A stretch of DNA of 64,000 bases from Liolophura sinensis (GCF_032854445.1 NC_088306.1:12703386-12767385); one strand, 5' to 3'. Shown: positions 1-63,204, numbered from the stretch's first letter. Translations and numbers: made by a program. The notes: a model not told the origin generated them from the letters alone.

Positions 1-84
1 CGTGAGTGTGAGCCAGTCAATTGGCGAGTCTCCTGGGTCATTGTGCTGTGCTAGCGAGCTAACCACTAAGCCACAGAGGCCTCT
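1..84 (-). mobile_element. SINE head fragment, cut by window edge
   Basis: Reverse complement reads as the tRNA-derived head of the main SINE family here (GGCCTCTGTGGCTTAGTGG, then AATGACCCAGGAGACTC). Only the head is visible and the rest would lie left of position 1. Confidence 0.8.
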
Positions 85-3000
85 ACATGAATTCTAATAT
101 ACATGTATGGCTCATATATAATGGAAGAGTACAAAACAGACATGAAATGAACTCTAACTACTGTAGCTAATCTAAATTTTTCCCCATGACTGTGTTTCTC
201 ATTTTACTTGAATATGAAAGCTCTGTTGATCTTAGAAAGATGCTTTGATGTTTGGATCATTTCATCTGGGAAAATAACTGTTTCATCACTAAAAGTAATA
301 TCTTATGATTATCTCTGCTTCTGAAATGCATACAGATCATGGCACCAGCAGGAAATGATCTAGCTGTGACCCAAGTGTTTAAAACGCTCGCCTGTCGGTC
401 ACGGGGACCCAAGTGGTTAAAGGTGCTTAATTGTCTTCCAATCTCAAGGATGCAGCTATAAAGATTATGACCTGTTTATTCATCATGTTACCGGGAGGGC
501 TTCTGAGAGACGTAATGCTGACTATAAAACCACCAAAAACAATGGAATTAGCCCTAGCCCTGCCCTAACTGATCTCCAGTTGGCTGCCCAGTATGCCCAG
601 TAGTGGGTAACGTCATAGATGGCCAACCCAAGTTTAGATCATCTGGGAATTCGCATCAAAACGACGTCATTTTTGAGATAGATTCTAGCTACCCAGGAGC
701 AAATATACTGCCGTAACAATTTGATCCCATATTTGGTGACGTTTAAAGTTCCAGTTTATGACACTGTTATCTTTGATCAGGCTTCATATTCTTAGATTTC
801 AGACAGATTTTTAGAATTTGATCGTTGTCCAGGAGATTTAAGCTATAGATTTATACTGTGTTACACTGTACATTTCATGTGTTTATCTTAAGATTTAATA
901 TATATTTACCATCCTTTTGCTCTGTCCATTTCACAACAACCCTCTATTTCCTGAGGGATTCTAAATTCATACCTATATGCGATGACTTCTACCCGTACGT
1001 GTTATTTTCAGCATTCGGAATAGCTTATGTCTATATATACATGTAGGGGTCTACCCATTAGTGTACAATATAAATACATGTAAGATTTGGATTAGTTCCC
1101 GTTAGTGTACAGAGATTTGGTATTTAGTAGTTTTCCGTTCAGTTAGTAGTATTTTATAACTACTGAGTGGAGGTGCCATTGTGGAAATTCGGCTGCATTC
1201 CCCTCATAGGTTTCAGTTGTATTTAATGCAGAGAACATTAAAATTATTCAATCTTGTGCTGTAAATTTATGCCTTCCTGAGGGCCAGTTCAGCTGGAAAC
1301 GTGAAAAATCTGACTTCATGATTTTTCGACGACCTGTTCTAGATCTTACAACCATATGCAGAACAGCTAACCATTTCGTGGGGAAATTTGATACACTTGC
1401 TGTCACTATTGTAACTTTTTTAAACACTGAGCTTTGACAGCTTGTAAAGGTTGAATTATGTATGACATAATTCAGAGAAGACTAACTAGTGTTGGCAGGA
1501 AAATGCATAAAGCCAGCCTCATTATCTAGTGATTTTAAGTGCCAAGTACTTAGATTAATGTACACTTTTTCATTATTGTTTTATACTCAGTTTGACAATA
1601 TATACAGGGATATCTAATCATGAATAAATACTAATTCTGGACACTAATCCTTTATGGTTTGTTTTTCTTATTTAATACCATACTGGTGAATTTATCGCTT
1701 ATCTACCCTGTGGTGATTTATAAGTGAAGGAAACCAAAGTGCCCAAAGTAAACAGCAAACCTTTGGCAAGTTTATGATGAACTTTTACAAGTGTAACATA
1801 TGCAAGTAATTGAAAAATGGTCTTCTCCATACTCGTGGAAAAAAAGTGGTCTTCAACTGACGATAATACTGGTATTAAATATAAAAAAAATGGTATTAAA
1901 TAAAAAAAACAGAGATAAAAGATTAAATAAATTATTACCCCAAGTGGAGTTCTAAAGTTAAAAAAGACTATAGATTTTATTTTTTCAGTATTTCTGATAA
2001 ACTTACGCATTGAGGTACTGTATATAGATGATCTTACCATGCATACATGTATTCTCTTGAAGCCTTTCCTAACTGAATGGCTTTGGCTCATGTGAAAGTC
2101 TGCATGCATTATGGTGGTCAGGGCACTATTATGGCTGAGTGGCTAGATCTAAGGATCTATACCAAGTCGGGTCATGATAATCTTTGAAATACCCTGATGA
2201 ACACAGAGCGTAAGGTATTTATTGTTTTTGAAGTGCATCTAGCAGTATTTTTGTACGCTGGTGTTTTTTTCAAGGGGAACAACTCTGTTTGGCTTGGTTG
2301 ATCTGATTCACAGCATTTTCATACACATGAAAAACGGGGCATAATGAACAAAAATGGTGCTGTCGTTCTGTGTATAGGACACAACTTGCAGCGTGTTTAT
2401 TGCATACAGGTTTAGAAAATCATTAACTAATAATTAATCTGTCAAGTTTTAATTGACTTGTGTCGATTAATTCAATGATTGTACTATTTAATATTCTGTC
2501 AAGATAGCAAAGATCACACTGCCTGGAAATCCTTTACAAACTTGACTTTGGGTGTCAGCCAGAATTTGTACACTTCCATTTATCACAATTGACAGCGTGT
2601 TATTAAGAGTGGTTTTTAAGGATTCCTTTTGTCCGATGTGCTATTTTCAGCGGAAACGACAGAGCACACTGACTGCAGCTGACATTTTCCATTAAAGAAT
2701 GTTAGAAGGCTTGGCTGAAGGCATGGTTGTTTCTCAGAAAGCGATTTCCAACCTGAATGATAAGAGACAATCATGATTGCATTGCTGAATGAAAGCGTTC
2801 TTACAGGTGCAAAAAAGGGTTAATAAAATTGGGTGCTTACAATGACATGGAGTCGGATCGGCTTTGTAGGAATGGAAAAGAAGAAACACAGACTTGTGTA
2901 TATGTTACTGTAGCAAAAGGAATCTGTGACTCTCATGCCTCTACAGGTAGCACACACTAAGTGTTACCTGACAAACACTGGGCCTAAGATTTACATACTC

Positions 3001-4400
3001 TTACTTTTCTCAAGGCCTTTGTTTTGTTTTTAAAATAGTGGACATTGCTCCATTGTATGGCCTTTTTGGGATTTCATTTTACTTCTGTCAGCAGTTCACA
3101 AGACTCTGTTATTGTATTAAAAAAAAGGTCGGCCGAGCTTGTAGCCATCATTATGACTTTTGCCAGCCAGGATGTCTCACCAACTGGGCCAAATAAAACT
3201 GTGAAAGCTTGTTATTGCTCTTGTGGATATCTTTTTACATTCAAATATGATTTATAAATCTGTATGATATGATTTTTCAAGAAATAAAATTACAAGAAGA
3301 AATGGCAGAATGATTTGTACAATATGGAAGTTTTGTTTTTTCAAATTAGGATGTAAAGTTTTCCTGTCCTCGGGGTGTGTAACCTTGAACTGTGATGAAT
3401 TTAAATGGAAACCCAATTAAAAGTAACATTTTGCAGCACGAGTGAAGCTTTTTGTTTATTTTTTTCTCAAATCTATTTCCTGATAAACATTATGACATAG
3501 TCCATAAAATCTTCTGGTATTAGCTGTATGTATTTGTTAAGAATCAGTCAGCACTTTCTTTAATAGGCCTAAATTAAGTATAGCTAAAAAATTAAATAAA
3601 GTTCAGCCAAAAGGGATAATGTAACCCCTGGGTATTTCTTTTCTGCCCTGAAATGAATTTGTACACCAAATATACAGCTTCTGGTTGAATAAATAAAATG
3701 AAATATATTCTGTAATGCCAATATTCTTGAAATATTTTTATCTCCCTGAAAATGAATATTTGTGATGGTGTACATGTAAAATGAGTGATCAGATATTCTG
3801 TTTTTCTGTAGACATCTGCATCTGTTTCTTATGGATGCAACACCTAATACATACTTGTCAGATTTTACTGAAACTTTTTAAATGGTATGGTGAACAAACA
3901 TGTAAAAATGTGCAAGCATGTGCTTTTTGGGAAGCATTCCCAAAGTTATTGTTGTATCAAGATGGCATCTTGTCTTCACAGAATTGAGAGCTCATTTGTT
4001 AACACAGTTCCTTATACTTGGTATAGCACTCAACATGTCAGATAAAAATTAAGAAGTGTCATGATGACCCCCTGAAGATGTACATTTGTACATGTATTTT
4101 CAGTCAGACAGTAACAATTCCTTTGTCAAAGACTTATCAAAAGGTGATTCTAAATTTCAGTGATGTGAGTACCATGGATTAAGGTTTTAGGGGGGAGGGG
4201 GCATTAAGGATACGTCATCATTTTGTGACTTGTTTAACTTGATGTCAGCCTTTTGAGACCGCAGAACATTTGGAAAATTACAGTATGTCACTAAATCATA
4301 CCTCCGCAGCAAACGATGTTTTGTTTTGGTGGGTTGGGTTGGGTGTCGCTGTGTGTTTACCTTGCTCTCTAACCATGTCCTAACTGCTGCTTATTTTTAG
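85..4400 (+). other. intron sequence upstream of first visible CASK exon
   Basis: AT-rich sequence without a supported exon. It must be intronic because exon 4401-4487 begins mid-domain. Weak tRNA-like fragments occur near 365-445 (two copies of GACCCAAGTGNTTAAA, no B box). Confidence 0.6.
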
Positions 4401-53830
<49,430 letters not shown>

Positions 53831-56800
53831 TTTTCCGCACAGTATTTTGCCCTCTTCCCAAAGAAAGATGTGTCACCAGTTTCCTGTACTTCGACCATAT
53901 TGTACCAAAGTTCTGGCATGCTCCCCTCAAACGTGTTAGATGCCTGTACCCAGAATCACTAGGAGATGGCAGTTCTTTAACTCCAGCAGTGGTATTCATC
54001 AAGGCTTGGTATGCTCTCCCTTTCCAGCAATAAACAGGGTTTGTGTCAAACCCGTCTGAAGATGAACCAGATTTCATTGACCTCACTTGGAACCCAGTAG
54101 CTCATCAGTTAACATCATCCATACACCCTGGGTCATCTGGTTTGTGTATTGGTTCGTACAAACAGGAATGGTGGTATTAAACCAAGGGCTTTGCTTACTT
54201 ATCCCTGCAAACCTTGTGGAGAGGAATCAGATGAAAAAGCTCTTAATCATACGTAGAGTACACTCTTGGATGTCTGAGGGTGTTTATCAGCAAAGATTGA
54301 TCTACTGGCCCAACCAAGGCTTACATAGAGGAATCAAGCTACTTACAACTTACCATATTGAGATGACTTGCATGGAATGTGTTGATAGATGTCCCCCACT
54401 AGTGTCTAAGGTATTTCCTACTTTCATTGATAAACCTTGTAGCCAGGAGTCAACCTACCTATGACCTGTTTTTTCTTTGTATCCCACGGAAATGGCCCCC
54501 AAGGGTAGACATGCTTATTCTGGTCTCTCGCAGCAGTTAATCCAGTTGGCCTTGCAAACAAGCGAGAAATCAGATTACCCTAGATCTACTTTGCCCTTGA
54601 TCTTTTGGTGAATATCTTCTGGTGCTCGTCAATCCAACGATTCACCTGTTGCAAATCTATCCTTTAGGATATACAAGTAACAGACCACCAGGAAACTGAA
54701 AAAGTAGTTCATTAAAACATGGTCTTTTATATTTCTTTAATACCAGTGAGAGTATCTTGTTGGAGCAGAATGTGATCCCTTTGTTTCAGGTACTACCCTG
54801 TGCTTTATCAGGGCAGTTCTTGTTGCACATATATATGGAGAATTTGACCAAGCCAAAGGTTGTCAGAAACAAGGCTTTACTGAGAATTGTCTGCACACAA
54901 AGTCAAGCATGGTTTCAACATCCATATGAAGTTGAAGCTATGATGCACAGTGTAAGCTTATTTAGGTAGCTCTTGTTAAGATAAACTTTCTGCCTATGGT
55001 AACCTTCACGTTCAGGGAGAGTGCCTGAGGGCATGGGATACACAAGGGAGAGCTAACCAGCTAACCATGTGTTTGGAGAATCTACTGCTGTGAACAGGGA
55101 ATGCTGCTGATGGTTTGTCTACTGCTACTGCCCTTGCCCTAGCTGTCTTCTTGTGCCCCAGTGTGGTGTGCTGAAAAGTTGGGTGGTCTTCTGCTGTTTG
55201 TATGTCTTCATATCTCATCCTACCCTTTCCAGCAGCCATATACCACTGTGATGCAAGTAACATGGCTCACCACTGTGTCCTTTTTGGTGAGATGAACATT
55301 GTTTTGGTCATGAAGTACTGAACTTAGCTGACCTAGTTTGCCATCTACTGTTGGCATGCAAGAATTTACCTGAGACTTCACCATGTTGCCAATCATTAAC
55401 GATGCATCTTAATCATCAAAGAATTTTACCCATCAGCTCAGTTGATTTGAGGACATTGAGTGACTATAGCCTATTTGGAACTGCTAAAACGTCTGCTGAG
55501 ATATTTTTGAGGAAAGAAGAAGCTGTTCAAAGCAGAAGTGAGAAGAATTTAATCCTGTTTTGAGAAAGACGTAAAGAAAAACCTGTTCATATCTCTAAAA
55601 AATAATGGGGTAAAGTGTTCAATAGCATAATTGTATGCAGCTCGTCAATATTTTTAAAATCATGCAAATGGTCACAACATTTGTTTACCATTATGTAAGT
55701 GCTTGATTGTTTCCACATCTGACTTTGAAGTAAATGTGGAGAAACAAATTGGTGAACAGCTTAAAACAGACAGTGCCAAGACTTGTTTTCCAAGCTGATT
55801 TGCTGGTTTTACTTTTCAATCTCTAAGAATTTGATTACGATGATTTCTATCTTGGAGCTAGGAAATTGCTGGGAAGGGCATTAGGGAAAGCCCATCTTTG
55901 ACCTTGAATATTGTTGTATAGATTGAGGGTCTGAACTTTGGATACTTCGCTTACAGTTCAAATTTCTTCAACAGAAGATGTTCTTTGTCAGATTGCAACT
56001 CTCCAGAAATGACAATTGCAGGTTTCCAAGGGTATATATGTAAGCCTATATTTGAACATCTTAAGTCCTCATCAGGTATTCAGGGTGTTAAGGTGGGAAT
56101 TCTTATTGGTCTTTCACATCAAACGGGTGATGTTACCAGCCAAGGACATATCACAGAACATTTACACTGGGATTTTTATTTGTCGAAAGTCACGACCAAT
56201 GTTTTTGTTTTGGTGAACGTTTTCTCAAACAAGTAACCACCTTTTGTGAGAGAAAAGAAAAGAGGAACTTGTGCTTTTGTGTCGGTAATTTTTGAAATAA
56301 AGATCTCTGGATTTAGCTAAAAAGATACAGAAAAAGGATGAAAACGACAATTGAGGAGTCAAGATTTCCTTTCTGAAAAAAGCCCCAGGAACCCGAACGT
56401 TCCTCTACGCGTAGCGTGTAGTTATCTGTTCATTGGTAATGTTCATGAAATCTTGGCATGGAGCAGAATTACTCGCCAGAGCAGAAATATGGTCCATTGA
56501 ACCTGAATCCATTGAGCCAATAAACTGCGGAAGACAATCATCCAGTATTACTCTCATTAAGATCTTTATGTCCCCTATACATTTCCAACCTCTAGTCCTA
56601 CTAACCTCAGTGACAGGTTGTATTTTGATGTGTTCATTTCACGCCTTTGGTTGTTTGGGCGTAGATTATCGAAGTACTCTACCATTCCGTTTCTTACTGC
56701 CAGTGTGTCATGCGCAACCGTTACTTCGTTCTAACCTGCGTGATAGTGTTACTAAAGAAGACAGAGCAGAAGTTTGTTGAAAGTAAACGACGGACAGACT

Positions 56801-57166
56801 CAGGTAGTTCATGTGGACATACTAGTTATCTGAGAACCGTTTTGATCGAGCAGATTTTTAACAAAAATGACATGTTTTGTGCCGCGAACTGACCTGCTTA
56901 TGTGTTATTTAACCAGTACTTTAAGGTTTATCAGTCTTGAAAAAATATAGTCCTAAGTGGACGTGGCCTATTTTTTTTTTAGTTTATTGTAAACAGAAAC
57001 AGCCAAATCGGACTGCGTCCTTCGATCGTAAACCTGGGAAAAATTCAGTGATTAATGGAGAGATAAAATACAGAAATACACGTAAGTTGAAATTTTCAAG
57101 CGATATATAATTTGCCAAATATGTCCATAGAATCAGACCATAACTAGAATATTTCTTTTCAGCTAG
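53831..57166 (+). other. probable CASK 3' UTR and flank
   Basis: Sequence after the CASK stop, free of the tandem arrays and full SINEs that fill the introns. Possible AATAAA signals are at 54029-54034, 56296-56301 and about 56519. None can be chosen without transcript ends. No convincing open frame is seen. CASK 3' UTRs are long in other animals, so a site near 56300 is plausible. Confidence 0.45.
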
Positions 57167-57320
57167 AATTTATTTATTCATTTAATTGGTGTTTATGGCG
57201 TACTGAAGAATATTCCACTTATACCACAGCGGCCAGCATTATGGTGGCCCGGGAGTAACCAACACCGTTCACCAGGTTGTTTGGCAGATCTGGTACGACA
57301 GGATAGGAAGCCAGCATGCT
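57167..57320 (-). mobile_element. diverged 5'-truncated SINE, minus strand
   Basis: On the + strand: TTTATTTATTCATTTAATTG, GTACTGAAGAATATTCCACT, GCCAGCATTATGGTGG, the tail and core of the main family with several changes. Confidence 0.78.
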
Positions 57321-57984
57321 TTTCAGAAAGAAAGACATATCCAGATACTATAAACGGATTTAAAAGAATGTCATTGTAAGCAATGACATATCTGACTTCG
57401 GAAAGGTGGTATATTCCAGTGATTGTGTTAGGTCAGTGTACAGAGGTCAGTTGTCAGACGTCTTGTTGAGGCGCACGATTTCAGTCCCCTTCATTGTGAC
57501 CAGTGCGGAGAACATCGCTGTTCCGGGCACTGGAGCTACATTTTTATATGCTGTAGGAAATATGTATATGTGTTGTTAAGCCATTTGTAAGCCCTCGAAA
57601 TGTTATATTATAGTTCTGTATGTACCGTTACCTGATTACTACTGATTTGGGTTTGTACGTGTGGATACAATTAGCAGGACTACATAAACTTGGCAGTATT
57701 TGCCATTCGAAAGCCGTTCAGTTGTATATACGCGTGCTAGTCAGCCGGTTATCTATGCACTATATGACGTCGTTCTTGTACAGATTTAGTAATAAAGCAT
57801 TTGGACACTGCTCGAAAGAGAATCCCGAATTTGTTGGAGTTCTTTGTTAAACGGTTTTTATCACTAAATACCCTGTTCGAGTCTGCTCTTGGGAGTCTGC
57901 TCTTATTGTCAGGCTCTTGCGAGTGGCTGAATGTCATGTGACTTTCTTGTGCCTTGTACGGTGGCCGGAATAATGACAAGATAG
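57321..57984. other. intergenic stretch, no feature
   Basis: Moderately CpG-containing sequence with no supported gene. An AATAAA occurs at 57791-57796. Confidence 0.5.
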
Positions 57985-57989
57985 TCTGT

Positions 57990-59385
57990 AAGCAGCTTGT
58001 TGTCAGGATTATGTGACTGGCTTGTTGTCTTATCCTATTGTCAGGACTATGTGACCAGCTTGCTGTTTTATCCCATTGTTAGGATTACGTGTCCAGTTTG
58101 TTGTCTTATCCCATTGTCTGGATTACGTGACCAGCTTGTTGTCTCGTCCCATTGTCTGGATTACGTGACCAGCGTGTTGTCTTTTCCCATAGTCAGGATT
58201 ATGTGACCAGCTTGCTGTTTTATCCCATTGTCAGGAGTGTGTGACCAGATTGCTGTCTTATCCCATTGTCAGGATTATGTGACCAGCTTGCTCTTTTATC
58301 CCATTGTCAGGATTATGTGACTAGCTTGTTGTCTTATCCCATTGTTAGGATTATGTGACCAACTTGCTGCCTTATCCCATTGTCAGGATTATGTGACCAG
58401 CTTGCTGTTTAACCCCATAGTCGGGGCCTCCGTGGCTCAGTCGGTTAGCGCGCTAGCGCAGCGTAATGACCCAGAAGCCTATCATCAATGCGGTCGCTGT
58501 GAGTTCAAGTCCAGCTCATGCTGGCTTCCTCTCCGGCCATAAGTGGGAAGGTCTGCCAGCAACCTGCGGATGGTCGTGGGTTTCCCCCGGGCTCTGCTCG
58601 GTTGCCTCCCACCATAATGCTGGCCGCCGTCGTATAAGTGAAATATTCTTGAGTACGGCGTAAAACACCAATCAAATAAATAAATAAATAAATAAATAAA
58701 TAACCCCATAGTCAGGATTATGTGATCAGCTTGCTGTCTTATCCCATTATCAGGACTATGTGACCAACTTGCTGCCTTATTCCATTGTCAGGATTATGTG
58801 ACTAGTTTGTTGTCTTGTCCCATTGTCAGGATTATGTGATCAGCATGTTGTCTTTTCCCAATGTCAGGAGTATGTGACCAGCTTGATGTTTAACCCCATT
58901 GCCAGGATTATGTGACCAGCCTGTTGTCTTGTCCCATTGTCAGGATTATGTGACCAGCTTGTTGTCTTGTCCCATTGCCAGGATTATGTGACCAGCGTGT
59001 TGTCTTATCCCATTGTCAGGATTATGTGACTAGCTTGCTGTCTTATCCCATTGTCAGGATTATGTGACCAGCTTGCTGTCTTGTCCCATTGTCAGGAGTA
59101 AGTGACCAGCTTGTTGTCTTGTCCCATTGTCAGGATTACGTGACTAGCTTGTTGTCTTGTCCCATTGTCAGGATTACGTGACCAGCGTATTTTTTTTTTG
59201 CATTGTCAGGATTATGTGACCAGCGTGTTGTCTTGTCCCATTGTCAGGATTATGTGACCAGCTTGTTGTCTTATTCCATTGTCAGGAGTATGCGATCAGC
59301 TTGTTGTCTTATCCCACTGTCAGAATTACGTGACCAGCTTGTTGTCGCATCCCATTGTCAGGATTACGTGATCAGCTTGTTTGCT
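57990..59385. repeat. 38-bp minisatellite downstream of CASK (about 29 copies, split by a SINE)
   Basis: Unit ATTGTCAGGATTATGTGACC, AGCTTGTTGTCTTATCCC. Variants include GATTACGTG, GCGTGTTG and GTTTAACCCC. Confidence 0.97.
58423..58701 (+). mobile_element. full-length SINE inserted in the 38-bp array
   Basis: Complete copy ending in (AAAT)n. It is flanked by AACCCCATAGTC at 58411-58422 and 58702-58713, an array-derived target duplication, so it is younger than the array. Confidence 0.97.
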
Positions 59386-59389
59386 ACAT

Positions 59390-60600
59390 TTTGGATTCTT
59401 TCTCACTCAAACGTAAAGCATCTAAATCTGTAACCATGTTTGATGCAGTCACACCGGTGGCGCACCGTTACCACTTCCTGGTGTCATGCTAGCATGGTTG
59501 GTGACTTGAAAACATTTAAAAACAGCCAGGTTTATCAAAGAAACCCGCACGAGTCTTTCAACCGGTTCGTCATGACGATGCCTATCTCAGCTGGTCACAG
59601 ACTATCTTGTCATTATTCCGGCCATCGTCTCGCGGAATCAAGTAAAGTATGAATGATTAGATGGATTTTGACGCTTTTCCCTCATCAGCGAAACTGTTGA
59701 CTGCTTCATAGTTTCAGCTGACTATGATGCTGACTTTATTAATTAATCAATTATGTAGAAAGGTGACATTTGGCACTGCTCTTTGACACGGCTAGAAATA
59801 AAATACACGGAGGTTATAACGCAGAAAGCAGTCGTGTACATTGCCCAACCGTTGGTTTTGCTGCGCTTAGTTTGGGAGTTCGATAACGCCCCATCGTTGA
59901 AGGGTACAGGCTCGAGTATACCACAGTCTTGTCAGTCTATGTCAGGGTTTTATTCCGCATTTGTGAATGCTTAAAGAGAAGCAAATTAAAAGTCCTTAGC
60001 ACCATTGGTTGAGCAGAATTAGGTTCGAAATATACTGTAAATTACAATATATTAGACGTCACTGGTGTAGAATTCGACCTATAATATTAACGTGGAATTT
60101 ATGAATAATGACGGCTCTCTCAGTGTGAGAAGTATGAAAGTGTGTCAGACAACTGAAGTCGTTTAAACCTGCATTGTAAGGAGTATTATATTTAATCCAT
60201 TATAACAGTATTAAGTATGATATCATATATACTCATTGATATTATGAGCACAGGAGTATAGTAAGTATGGCTGAAAATTTTAATTGTTGAAACTTTGGCA
60301 GGCATTGAATCCTACACTGCGATAATTCTGGAAGTGTGTCGGAAAGTTGCAGATGCTGAAATTTGAAATGTCATTGAAACTTGATCTGTGGTTAGTATGC
60401 AAGTGTGGCCGATGGTAGATTAGCAGAAAATTACAGTCGCTAAAAGCTGGACATAAAAAAAAGAAAAAAAATAATGTGGAGAAAGAAAACACGAAAACTT
60501 CGATACAAAGTGCATGGACGGCTATTTCTTCACGATACTATATATACACTTGGACCAGGAAAATGATCCGAAATAGTTACAAATTTGGTTGTTTATTCAG
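59390..60600. other. intergenic stretch, no feature
   Basis: No repeat or supported exon. CpG content begins to rise toward the right. Confidence 0.5.
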
Positions 60601-61420
60601 TCATCGCAAATAAATGTCCTGCTTCAGTAAGCTCTCGGGTGACGGAATATAGACCTACGTTTTATGACAACAATCGCATGTACCTGATCCCTTGGTAGGA
60701 AGGCAACTGCTTATCGGGTGTGGGTTTAACACCTCGTACCGCCTCTCAGCGGGCTGTATGATTTATGGTATTTAGTTCTCACATATACTAGCACTGTCAA
60801 AATGCCGCAGTACTCCTGACAATGGTAGGTGACGCTCGTCATGAGCGGCTTTTCTTCTCAAATACAATTGTTCCTGATCGTATCCTACCAGTCTTCCGGA
60901 GGTCAACACAGCCCAGTCCACTCGGACAGTAAACGTGCTCGAAGGCTGCTGGCGAAACCATTGACAACGCTGGTAAACAACATGGCGGTCGAGGGCCCAC
61001 CTGTCAAGTGGCGGCCGGCAAGTTAGCTCGGGGGCTTTATTTGCTTACCGGTAGCCCCGCGCAGGTATAGTCCAGTACTTTGTCGGCTTATCGTGCCCGG
61101 CTTAGACAGACGCGCTTTTGTATGCATCATGAAACGTAACCGTACCCCTCGGCCGGGAAAGTTGGGCCACCCTGGGTTCTGTAACAGGCACCGTGAAATC
61201 ACCCTGAAGCTGTAATTTTATGTCCCCAGCGGTAATTAGACAGTTGAATATGAGATAGACATCGTCATGACGAACCGGTCGAAGGCAGTAAAAGCTACGA
61301 ATCCGTTACGTTACTTAGACTTGTCTTTTGAAGGGCGGCAGAAGGCCAGCAGTGAAGAGTTGAATAACGGACTTAAACCCCATGGCGGACATCGAGGTGA
61401 GTATACACATCTATATATGC
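60600..61420 (+). promoter_or_regulatory. CpG-rich region, possible promoter of a downstream gene
   Basis: CpG dinucleotides reach about 4 to 7 per 60 bases between 60900 and 61350, far above the introns upstream. ATGGCGG cores that resemble YY1 sites occur near 60982 (CAACATGGCGGTCG) and 61381 (CCATGGCGGA). No TATA box is evident. Animal housekeeping promoters often look like this. Transcription is inferred only. Confidence 0.45.
61267..61394 (+). CDS. possible first coding exon of an unrecognised gene
   Basis: Within the CpG-rich region an open frame from ATG 61267 runs into a good donor, CATCGAG|GTGAGT. An alternative start at 61382, in better context (CCCATGGCGG), gives MADIE before the same donor. 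The longer peptide begins MTNRSKAVKATNPLRYLDL and resembles nothing I recognise. The exon could equally be 5' UTR. Confidence 0.3.
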
Positions 61421-62195
61421 ACGGGTACCTGTATTACGACGTGTACGTGTACAAGTCATTGTCTGGTGGTCGTGTAATTAGCATTAAAAGGACTTGTCCA
61501 TAATCTGAAGATCTAATATGCAGAATAACCGTACACAAAAATCCCAACGATCGCGTGAGAAGCTGGGTGACTTATTGGAGAGCACATGGTACATGTATAC
61601 CAAATCAATAAACGTCTGATAATTGCAGTAACATCACTGCACTTTCCGTCCTAATTTTGCTTAATCCATGATTCTAGGGAGTGTTTAAATTGCTACTTTG
61701 TTAACATTTACAGGAACAGTTGGAATAATACCCTCAGTGAGGTAAACTGATTTACCTGATTTGTCGTGAATTATCAGACATATTGGCCTATGGTGGTAGG
61801 TAAAGTTTCAAAATCACAGTTTAGGCTGTCAACCGGTATGATAATATCCGAAGTCAAATTTCCAAAGACCAGTTTCATCAGTGAAATAAGAATTACAGTC
61901 TGTAACAAATGTGTCTGTAATTTTAACGCAAGATGATTACCCGGAAGTAGAAATAATGAGTACTTTCCAGTGGTACAGGAAAGACACGTTTTGTCTATCC
62001 ACTGCGTTAAATTCAGTATTTAGACCACAATGCTTTGTATTTAAACATTGAAAGTACATGTATTAAGTATCTGCCATTTATGCTTTTATTGCAACTGTCC
62101 CTATGAGCTTAAACGTTTGCTGTGACATCAGGCTATTGTCTGCGCTGTTGATTATTTTTCAAGAATCTACTCTTTGAGTTTGTAGTTCGAGTGAG
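61421..62195. other. no supported feature
   Basis: AT-rich sequence after the possible first exon. Nothing recognised. Confidence 0.5.
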
Positions 62196-62199
62196 GAAT

Positions 62200-62290
62200 G
62201 CGCCTTCGGTTGGTGTAAGGTAGAGCGGGATTCGAACCCATGAACACAAGCTTTGAAACATTCCAGTATCCCACTGAGTTCTCCGGGAAG
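62200..62290 (-). mobile_element. tRNA-derived remnant, minus strand
   Basis: Reverse complement contains AACTCAGTGGGATACTGG (A-box-like) and GGGTTCGAATCCCGC (good B box). The T-stem has only three standard pairs and no acceptor stem forms, so it is not an intact tRNA gene. Possibly a SINE head or tRNA pseudogene. Confidence 0.5.
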
Positions 62291-63190
62291 ATCATACAAC
62301 CTTCCCCATTTAGATGACTTTTGTTGTGACGTTAATGCTTGGTCTAAGCCATCATAAGAATACCATATATGAAGGATCCATTCGTTTGAAATGTATTTTG
62401 TAATGGTCACGTTCTTCGCCGTCATTTCAAATACACCAGATGTTGCCAGTGTGAGAAAAGGCAGAGTGGCGTCATCTATTCTCTTAGGCACAAATATGAA
62501 CAGCAAAACAGAGTTTGTACTAAGATGATCTGGTGGGTCTAAATTGTGGCATTCTGATTATGAACAGTTTGTATAATCTACTATCAAACTTCCCAGATTA
62601 TATGTAAATTAATTAGCTTTAACCAATTCAGATTTACTTTCCCGCATAACTAATAAAAGACATAGTCATTGTCTTGCCCAGTGTATGCTCATGTAATAAG
62701 CTATATAGAGTACAACCCACAGGACTCCCAGTGGCTAAAAGCTCTAACGCTGTTGCACTATAACTTCATGTAACACCGTCACGAAAGATCAACCATTCTA
62801 CGTATCATAGCGGCTCAGCGGGCAGGAAAGAGCATTCATTAATGCTATTTGTAATCTAAGCTTTTTTTATTTGTTTGTAATGACACCGCACGATTCTTGA
62901 AAAAGGGTCGATAGTTGTGACTGCAAACACGTTTAAGTAGGAGAAACAACTCGCAACAGTTGCTCGTCGTTTCTCCCCTACATAGCAGTGATATTAAAAC
63001 AGTGCACTGTTTATACGGTCCCGGTAATTAGATACCGGTACATACATGTACTTTGCATACAGTCATAGATCTTACACGTTATGATTATACATCGTAATTA
63101 ACGACTGATATGTTTGGCAAAATTTACGGCACCTTGAATGGAGGCACTTGATAGAAAAGCCTTGAGATAGAAGTTTTAGTACTGGCTGAC
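62291..63190. other. no supported feature
   Basis: No exon, repeat or RNA gene could be supported here. Confidence 0.5.
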
Positions 63191-63204
63191 TTGATTGTCC
63201 GGTC

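Noticed and set aside
54087-54464. 125-codon frame after the CASK stop
   Set aside because: No recognisable domain. It starts within the likely 3' UTR and shows no splice or codon-use support.
62200-62290. Functional tRNA gene on the minus strand
   Set aside because: Good B box, but the T stem is poorly paired and no acceptor stem can be formed.
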